From positions 2,790,001-2,854,000 of the forward strand of contig NZ_CP168219.1 in assembly GCF_041714655.1 (NCBI RefSeq): a DNA stretch of 64,000 nucleotides. The letters are read 5' to 3'. The notes beneath the pieces are model-generated. The model made no database searches. It was not told the DNA's origin and was given only the letters and a program-made list of their open reading frames with translations. Shown piece by piece: positions 58,983 through 64,000 of this stretch (position 1 is its first letter; the number at the start of each line of letters is the position of its first letter). Source of the stretch: Pseudoroseicyclus_A sp041714655. GTDB lineage: Bacteria; Pseudomonadota; Alphaproteobacteria; Rhodobacterales; Rhodobacteraceae. Position numbers and translations under genes: made by a program.

Positions 58983-59627
58983 GGTGCATGCGCCACTAAT
59001 TGCTCAAATTAAATATTATCAACGTGACACTTAATTTCGCTTACTCGCAAGTGTTTTTTCTATCTTCTAGGTCTTGTGCATCTCTTTGGCGATCGGGCTG
59101 TCGTGAACCGAGCCTTTAGTCTTGTACATTCGGCTTCCATCCCTTGCGTAAGATCATCTGGCAGCCCTGCGGGATGAAGTCTTTCTCAGTGCCGGGGTTT
59201 GCAGCCCCGTCATCCGTCAAGACCACGCCCTTCGCATACGCTACGGGCGCAGTCGACGGTTTCCCCATCCTTCCGCGCGCTTCGCGCTTGTGCAGGACAG
59301 GTGATCCCCCTCCGGTGTCTGCGGTCTTGACGGTCTCCCCCCCTCATTGGCGCGAGCCTAGTCCGGTTGCAGGCGCAACCGGTCTTGAGAGTTCGAAGAA
59401 TGGCTGTAACCGGAACTTTTATTTGATAGTGACCGACAAGATCATTTCCGATCAGGAGCATGGCGAGTTGACATGACTAAAGCCCTGGTTGGCGGGAAAA
59501 CTGAGCCGCTTAATCGTAAAGCCGGTGATCTTTGCTCACACTATCGGAGTCAAAATTTTTATAATCTGGGGCATGAGAATATGTGTTTGACTAGTTGGCA
59601 ATCCGAGTTCGTTCCGAATGGATTCGA
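58983..59627. other. Long intergenic region within the element
   Basis: 645 bases. It holds a small minus-strand frame (59116-59268) listed separately and an 8-bp perfect hairpin CCGGTTGC-AGGC-GCAACCGG at 59363-59382. AT-rich DNA at 58990-59050 could contain the ATPase promoter. Larger frames here look random. Confidence 0.5.
59116..59268 (-). CDS. Possible small protein or gene remnant
   Basis: 50 residues, MGKPSTAPVAYAKGVVLTDD and QGCQMILRKGWKPNVQD. The frame stays open upstream of the ATG for about 24 more codons in a protein-like manner until a TGA, so it could be the tail of a decayed gene. No start signal is convincing. Confidence 0.25.
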   Translation of the reverse strand: MGKPSTAPVAYAKGVVLTDDGAANPGTEKDFIPQGCQMILRKGWKPNVQD

Positions 59628-60128
59628 TTAGAAGTCTTCCATGTCGCCGCCGCGCTCGACGTATTCATCATGAAGATCGTAGGTTATTTGCACGAATAGC
59701 TCCACGAACACCCACTCATCTAGATCGGCCACGATCCCTTCTTCGGCTAGGCTTTCGATACCCTTTGATATTCCATCACTAAGATCGGAAAAAGCTCTGG
59801 CCGCATGCGACCAAAGTTCTCGAAGCTCATCAATAGTTGGAGTGTAGGTGATCTGGTGCGCCAGTTTGTTTCGCATGGTGTTAATCGAGAGCAGCACCTC
59901 TCGTTGCGGACCATTGATAATGCCAATATCTGAGCATAGCTGAACAAGCCGCGCATGGGTAAGCTGATCGCCGAGGCGTTCCAGCTTTGCGTCGTATTGC
60001 ACGAGTAGCTTTCGGAGCAGGAACTCGATGGCAAGATGACCTGGTAGGAAGGCGCCTAAGAGCTCATTGCCGCCAATAGTGTGTTGGTAGAGGTCAGTAA
60101 AATTTCCAACCTGAGTCTTCTTGCTCAT
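59628..60128 (-). CDS. HEPN-like protein with R-x4-H motif
   Basis: 166 residues, almost all helical. GHLAIEFLLRKLLVQYDAKL near the start and LLSINTMRNKLAHQITY with Arg86-x4-His91 give the R-x4-6-H signature of HEPN ribonucleases. No nucleotidyltransferase partner (MNT) is present next to it. It may be a free-standing toxin or a relative of MAE_28990-type HEPN proteins. It ends 645 bases from the ATPase gene and starts 51 bases after the relaxase stop, so it may be transcribed from the mobilization operon. Confidence 0.7.
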   Translation of the reverse strand: MSKKTQVGNFTDLYQHTIGGNELLGAFLPGHLAIEFLLRKLLVQYDAKLERLGDQLTHARLVQLCSDIGIINGPQREVLLSINTMRNKLAHQITYTPTIDELRELWSHAARAFSDLSDGISKGIESLAEEGIVADLDEWVFVELFVQITYDLHDEYVERGGDMEDF

Positions 60129-60179
60129 GAGCTAATTATCCATCGAAACTACAATCTTGGCAACAGTTTGAGTGAATAA

Positions 60180-62870
60180 TCAAAGCGCGCGCCGTGGGCC
60201 CGCTGGGCGCTGCGGTATCAGGAAATCACGTTCAGTACTCTCGTGTCTCGCAGATTTCAGTAATCTGTAAATCCGCATCTGCTCGCGGTGGCGCGTCAGC
60301 GCGACGTAGATCAAATGCCGATCCATAGACGGGCTCGACAGGACGAAGCTGCGGTCGACGGTGCAACCTTGCGATTTATGGATGCTGACCGCATAGCCGT
60401 GATCCAACGCGGCGTAGGATCGCGGATTGATCAGGACGGTCCGATCGCCGTCGTCAAGCTTTATGCGCAATGTTCCGTTGGCCACCGAGGCGACGCTGCC
60501 GAGCATGCCGTTCCGCAAGCCTAGGCTTGCGTCGTTGCGCGTGAAGAGGATGCGGTCCCCGGATGCGAAAACGCGTGGCCCGTGCTCAGTCTCCGCATAT
60601 ATATCATCTTTCAACTCACTGGCGGAGACACGACCTTCGCGGATAGCCTGATTGAGCGCGAACACATCCCGGCGTCGGTGCGCTAAGGCAAGAAGGCTGG
60701 CCTTCGGGTTCGCACGCATGTCAGCGAGATAATCGTCGGCCAGGGATGAGATGGCCAGATCGAGGTCGCGTGCCTCTTGAACATAGCCGCGGTCGGCATA
60801 GTCGCGCAGCGCCATGTCCACATGACCGTTCGCCAGATCGGTCGAAGCCCTGCGCTGCCAGTCTGCTTTCTGACGGCGCACCTGTGTCAGCCTGGCATGG
60901 TCATGCCGGGCGAGCAGATCGCGGAAAGGCGTTCCCGATTCGATCGGTTGGAGTTGATCCGGATCGCCCACGAGCACGACCTTGCAGTCTCGCGAGTGCA
61001 GTTCTTCCATGACGCGAACGAGCTGCCTCGTGCCGACCATGCCGACTTCGTCGATGACAAAGACCGAGCCACTTGCGATCGGTTCCGCGCCTACCTTCCA
61101 GCTACTTTCCAATGAGGCCAGCGTCCGGGATGAGATTCTCGAGGCAGCTTCGAGCGAGTCCGCTGCCTTGCCGGAAAGTGCCGCGCCATAGACTTTATAT
61201 CCCTGCGCCTCCCAGGCGGCGCGGGCCGCTTCCAATAGCGTGCTTTTGCCCGCCCCGGCATAGCCGACGACGCATGATAGCCCGTCCGCAGAGAGAACGT
61301 GATTGAGCGCTCCGAATTGCTCGTCACTGAGCACTGCTCCGACCTGCGCCAACTCTCGGCTTCTGACGGACACGGCGTTTGAGACATGGCGGCGGTCGAC
61401 CGCATGTCGCCGGGCTCCCGCCAGCGCCGCGGCGCAAGCAACGAGGCGGTGCTGCGTGCCCTGGTAGTCTCGCGTGGTGAATCGCGCACCTGCGTCGGAA
61501 GAAACCGCAATAAGATCGGGCGAAGCGAGCAGTCGTCGCCGAATGCGCTCTTGCCAGTCGGCATCGGGGGAAACGGCTCCGAGGACGCGGTTTATATCGC
61601 CTGTCGTGAACGCCTCTGCCTTGGCAGAAAGATGATCCAGTACCATCTCGGGCCGCAATTCCACATCCAACATGGAGGGCGGTGCATCTCCCAGCGGCAG
61701 CACCAGCTTTTGGCGCGGGTCAGCGGTGGGACGTCCGTCAGCCAATTCAGCTGCGAGGCGATCGAAAGCGAGCCGATGCTCCCGCGCGCGGTCAAGGTCG
61801 CGGCGTTCCGCCAGATGCTTTTGGATCATTTCATCCAGCTCGCGGCGGTCGCGAGTTAGCTTTGCTTCGGCTTCCGCCGCCAGCGCCGCTTCGATCTTTG
61901 AAAGCCCACCGGTTAGGCGTGCCCAGACGCCGCTTAACCCTGTCGGCAGTCTTGCTTGACGGCGCTGCAGTTCCTCGCGCTCACGGATGGTTTGGCGCTG
62001 TGACAGAGCATCGCGTTCCGCACGCTGACGGACAACAATAGCGGCAAGTGCATCATCCGGCCTGACTGGCGACTGTACCACGGGATCGGTGACTGAAGCG
62101 GCAGCATCTTCAACGCTTGGCAATCCATCAGGAAGGCCAAGCCGCACTCTTAGCGCTTTCGCACCAGCGCCCGTCCAGCGGGAGAGAGAGTAGATTTTCC
62201 CATCAGCATCGACGGCAACAAAAGTGCGCCTAGTGCCTTGCGCTATGGCGAACCCATGTTCACGCAGGGCGGCGGCCAAGGCACCCTTGGAGTCTGACCG
62301 CTCCCAACATTCGCGGAACAGCGCTTTTAGTTCTTTGGGATCGCGCGCAGCCTTCTTTGACTGCGCCGCTTCGACCTGGGTGAAGCTGTTCGGATCACGA
62401 TCCTTCGCTGCGATGAAACCCGCGGGCATTTCCCAGCCATGCGCCTGGTATAGGTTCCGCGCCACTTCCTGAAGTCGCCGCTTGAAATGCGGTAGGTTGA
62501 TCGCTCGCATTGTTTGGGTGTCGATCCGCGACCAGACACAATGCGCGTGTCGCCGGGATTTCTTTTCGTGGAAGACAACTGCCCGAGGCTGGCCGGCCAG
62601 GCCGAGCTGCATCTCGATCTTGTCGATCGCTGCCTCGAACACAGCTATAGGCACGTCATTTCCTAGCGGTGGGTTCAGGCTCAGCGAGAAGAGATACTGT
62701 CTGCACTTCGTGCCGAGCGAAATGGCCTCCGTTTCCTTGAACGCACCGACCAGATCGTCCGCCACAAAGCCGCGCAGCTCGTGCACCACCGCATGCTCGT
62801 TGTCATCGACATTGAGTAGGTGGAGGGCAAGATCGCGCCCGAAGCCGCGCTGGTTGCCCTTCAGGATCAT
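60180..62870 (-). CDS. Relaxase-helicase (mobilization protein)
   Basis: 896 residues from the ATG at 62868-62870, which overlaps the mobC stop. Relaxase domain (about 1-180) with VVFHEKKSRRHAHCVWSRI, the His-x-His metal site, resembling the Relaxase/MobP type rather than the TraA MobA/MobL type. A middle linker leads to an SF1 helicase (about 440-880): VVGYAGAGKSTLLEAA, FVIDEVGMVG, VLVGDPDQLQPIESG, GYAVSIHKSQGCTVD and IYVALTRHREQMRIYRL. It nicks oriT, stays covalently bound and unwinds the strand for transfer. Confidence 0.88.
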   Translation of the reverse strand: MILKGNQRGFGRDLALHLLNVDDNEHAVVHELRGFVADDLVGAFKETEAISLGTKCRQYLFSLSLNPPLGNDVPIAVFEAAIDKIEMQLGLAGQPRAVVFHEKKSRRHAHCVWSRIDTQTMRAINLPHFKRRLQEVARNLYQAHGWEMPAGFIAAKDRDPNSFTQVEAAQSKKAARDPKELKALFRECWERSDSKGALAAALREHGFAIAQGTRRTFVAVDADGKIYSLSRWTGAGAKALRVRLGLPDGLPSVEDAAASVTDPVVQSPVRPDDALAAIVVRQRAERDALSQRQTIREREELQRRQARLPTGLSGVWARLTGGLSKIEAALAAEAEAKLTRDRRELDEMIQKHLAERRDLDRAREHRLAFDRLAAELADGRPTADPRQKLVLPLGDAPPSMLDVELRPEMVLDHLSAKAEAFTTGDINRVLGAVSPDADWQERIRRRLLASPDLIAVSSDAGARFTTRDYQGTQHRLVACAAALAGARRHAVDRRHVSNAVSVRSRELAQVGAVLSDEQFGALNHVLSADGLSCVVGYAGAGKSTLLEAARAAWEAQGYKVYGAALSGKAADSLEAASRISSRTLASLESSWKVGAEPIASGSVFVIDEVGMVGTRQLVRVMEELHSRDCKVVLVGDPDQLQPIESGTPFRDLLARHDHARLTQVRRQKADWQRRASTDLANGHVDMALRDYADRGYVQEARDLDLAISSLADDYLADMRANPKASLLALAHRRRDVFALNQAIREGRVSASELKDDIYAETEHGPRVFASGDRILFTRNDASLGLRNGMLGSVASVANGTLRIKLDDGDRTVLINPRSYAALDHGYAVSIHKSQGCTVDRSFVLSSPSMDRHLIYVALTRHREQMRIYRLLKSARHESTERDFLIPQRPAGPRRAL

Positions 62871-63295
62871 GACTTCAGGCCTAGCGCCTGCATCAGGATC
62901 GCGCGCATAGCGATGACAGCGTGGCACGCCTCTTGAAGATCGGACGCGGTCGTGTCGTCGACCGGTAGGGTTCCAATGTTGGCGTGGTGGGCGAGCTGGT
63001 TCAGGTTGTTGGCAATGCGCGACTGGCCCAAGAGCCCGAGCAGCTTTCCAATCGCTTCGCGATCTTCGATGGCCAGTCCGCTCGCGCGCCGACGTGGCAG
63101 AATTTCACCGAGTGCCTTCGCCCGGAGGAAGACGCTGAGCGCCGTGCCGTTCGCAAGTTCGGTGAGTTTGGCATGATCTTCAGGAGACAGACGGACGGTC
63201 ACGCGTGGACAGTCGCGCGTCCGCCTTCGCCGATTGGTTAGGGACGTTTTAGAGTGAACTGTCCTCCGGCTGAATTCCTCGCGTAGGCCGTTCAT
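62867..63295 (-). CDS. mobC: MobC-like relaxosome accessory protein
   Basis: 142 residues. A basic N-terminus (NRRRRTRDCPRVTVRLSPED) with a ribbon-helix-helix-like strand precedes the conserved LGQSRIANNLNQLAHHANIG of MobC proteins. MobC opens DNA at oriT and helps the relaxase nick. The gene precedes and overlaps the relaxase gene. oriT is expected in the region upstream (63296-63412). Confidence 0.85.
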   Translation of the reverse strand: MNGLREEFSRRTVHSKTSLTNRRRRTRDCPRVTVRLSPEDHAKLTELANGTALSVFLRAKALGEILPRRRASGLAIEDREAIGKLLGLLGQSRIANNLNQLAHHANIGTLPVDDTTASDLQEACHAVIAMRAILMQALGLKS

Positions 63296-63412
63296 AGCGA
63301 CGGTCCACTTGGGCGCCGTGGCCGCTGTGGCATCAGGTGTTGCTGAGCTTCAAGAACACCGTTCCAGTCAGCCAGTGTCTCAAGGATGGAGTTCGAAAAC
63401 TCTCCCTCAAGG

Positions 63413-63419
63413 TCCACCA
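63413..63419 (+). other. Proposed right attachment core (attR)
   Basis: TCCACCA, the same seven bases as at the tRNA end. CCCTC lies 4 bases before it here and 3 bases before it in the tRNA. GC-rich host-like DNA follows. No longer duplicate of the tRNA end exists in the window. Confidence 0.4.
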
Positions 63420-63523
63420 GACTTCCCCTCACCGATGAACCGCCAGCCCCTCCGGGGCGCCCGTGCCTTGCACCATGCCGTACCCCATGCCAAGCCGCGA
63501 AACGGCCCGGCCCAGAAACGACG

Positions 63524-63548
63524 ATGGGGGCCCCGCCGGAGCCCCCAC
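63524..63548 (-). terminator. Probable terminator of the VOC gene
   Basis: GGGGGC...GCCCCC hairpin on the minus strand 26 bases after the VOC gene stop, followed by ATCGTCGTTTC, only a weak T-tail. Confidence 0.45.
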
Positions 63549-63574
63549 CTGCCGATCCTTCTCGCGCGCGGCGC

Positions 63575-64000
63575 TTACCAGTCGGCCTCGATGCTCTTGC
63601 CGCCGCCGGAGAACTGGACGCTGACATCGGTGTACTGGAAGATCTCGATCTTCACGCCGTTGGGGTCGTCGATCCAGGCCTGCCAGGTCTCGTCGACGCC
63701 CTTCTTCGGCGCCGTCGGCTCGATGCCCTGCGCGCGGATATGCGCCACGGCCTCCGGCAGGTCCTCCACCTCGAGGCAGAGGTGGTTGATCTGGTTCTTG
63801 CCGGAGTATTCCGCCGAGCCGTTCTCGAAGACCTCGACGAAGGTCCGGTTGCCGGCATCGAGGTAGAAGCCGAAGATCTTCCCCTGCCGCGTGAAGTTGA
63901 AGACGGTCTTCATGCCGAGCACGTCCTCGTAGAAGCGGCGCGTCTCCTCGACGTCGCGCGCGAAGATGCAGACATGGGCGAGTTGCTTGAGATTGAGGGC
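63575..64000 (-). CDS. VOC family (glyoxalase-like) protein, start beyond the window
   Basis: 142 residues visible, entering from the right edge. LKQLAHVCIFARDVEETRRFYEDVLGMKTVF is the VOC beta-alpha-beta opening with a His metal ligand, and INHLCLEVEDLPEAVAHI the second unit, closing DDPNGVKIEIFQYTD with a Glu. Members are lactoylglutathione lyases, dioxygenases and similar. GC-rich third positions mark it as host sequence. Confidence 0.85.
   Translation of the reverse strand, partial: ALNLKQLAHVCIFARDVEETRRFYEDVLGMKTVFNFTRQGKIFGFYLDAGNRTFVEVFENGSAEYSGKNQINHLCLEVEDLPEAVAHIRAQGIEPTAPKKGVDETWQAWIDDPNGVKIEIFQYTDVSVQFSGGGKSIEADW

Larger units (their letters stand above)
63296..63574. other. Right end of the element and junction
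   Basis: About 280 bases without a gene. It would contain oriT (not identified) and the right attachment site, and composition shifts to high GC after about 63420. GAGT-TCGAAA-ACTC near 63389-63402 forms a small hairpin. Confidence 0.45.

Noticed and set aside
59144..59476. 110-codon plus-strand frame
   Set aside because: Pro/Ser-rich, no start signal, overlaps a hairpin and a better minus-strand frame.

Overview
The window is about 64 kb of a chromosome with very high GC. Codon use is strongly GC-ending everywhere except one block at roughly 43.6-63.4 kb. The host genes fit an alphaproteobacterium of the Rhodobacterales type. Pointers are the cdd-deoA-deoB-add-upp salvage operon, a RibB with a decayed RibA-like tail, paired MerR regulators beside an acyl-CoA dehydrogenase, TadE/TadG genes, a perfect CtrA box (TTAA-N7-TTAA) and a near-match to the alphaproteobacterial SOS box in front of uvrB. 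No species can be named from sequence alone.

Layout of the host part: a truncated glutamate dehydrogenase (left edge, minus); a three-gene TadG/TadE/TadE operon; a small PH-like membrane protein; a secreted 5'-nucleotidase; a DUF952 gene with pyrD; a minus operon of two thioesterases plus a MATE exporter; two MerR regulators and a fatty-acid or acyl-CoA degradation region (acyl-CoA dehydrogenase, GST, then thiolase - cupin - cupin - FadB/J-type multifunctional protein); an EamA exporter; a SPOR-domain protein; the five-gene nucleoside salvage operon with a divergent DeoR regulator and an MFS transporter; ribB-ribH-nusB; a SulP permease; uvrB; a small Excalibur-type protein; a ParE-type toxin-antitoxin pair; a Tat-exported zinc alcohol dehydrogenase; and a DrrAB-type ABC exporter with a divergent TetR regulator and two clear operators. 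Between 29.6 and 34.8 kb the intergenic DNA is full of repeats: three copies of a ~166 bp long-stem element and eight short REP-like palindromes.

From 43.56 to about 63.42 kb a lower-GC integrative mobilizable element sits at the 3' end of a tRNA-Ala(CGC) gene. It carries a large serine recombinase at the tRNA end, whose last ~20 codons are the antisense of the tRNA. Next is a mobilization block: a VirD4-like coupling ATPase without its own membrane anchor, plus several small membrane proteins. At the far end are MobC and a relaxase-helicase. No mating-pair-formation genes are seen, so transfer would depend on a helper.

The cargo between these blocks is defence-like. A five-gene, almost gapless operon holds a PaeR7I/XhoI-like restriction-modification pair, a small RipA-like two-helix membrane protein, a DUF1863 (ThsB-like) TIR protein and a second TIR protein. 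Facing it is an RloC/PrrC-like ATPase with a zinc hook and a putative anticodon-nuclease triad, and a HEPN-like protein with an R-x4-H motif. A 369-residue protein of unknown family coupled to an ankyrin-like protein precedes the methyltransferase. The restriction-TIR-membrane operon is the best candidate for an undescribed system. After the element, the host sequence resumes with a VOC-family protein cut by the right edge.
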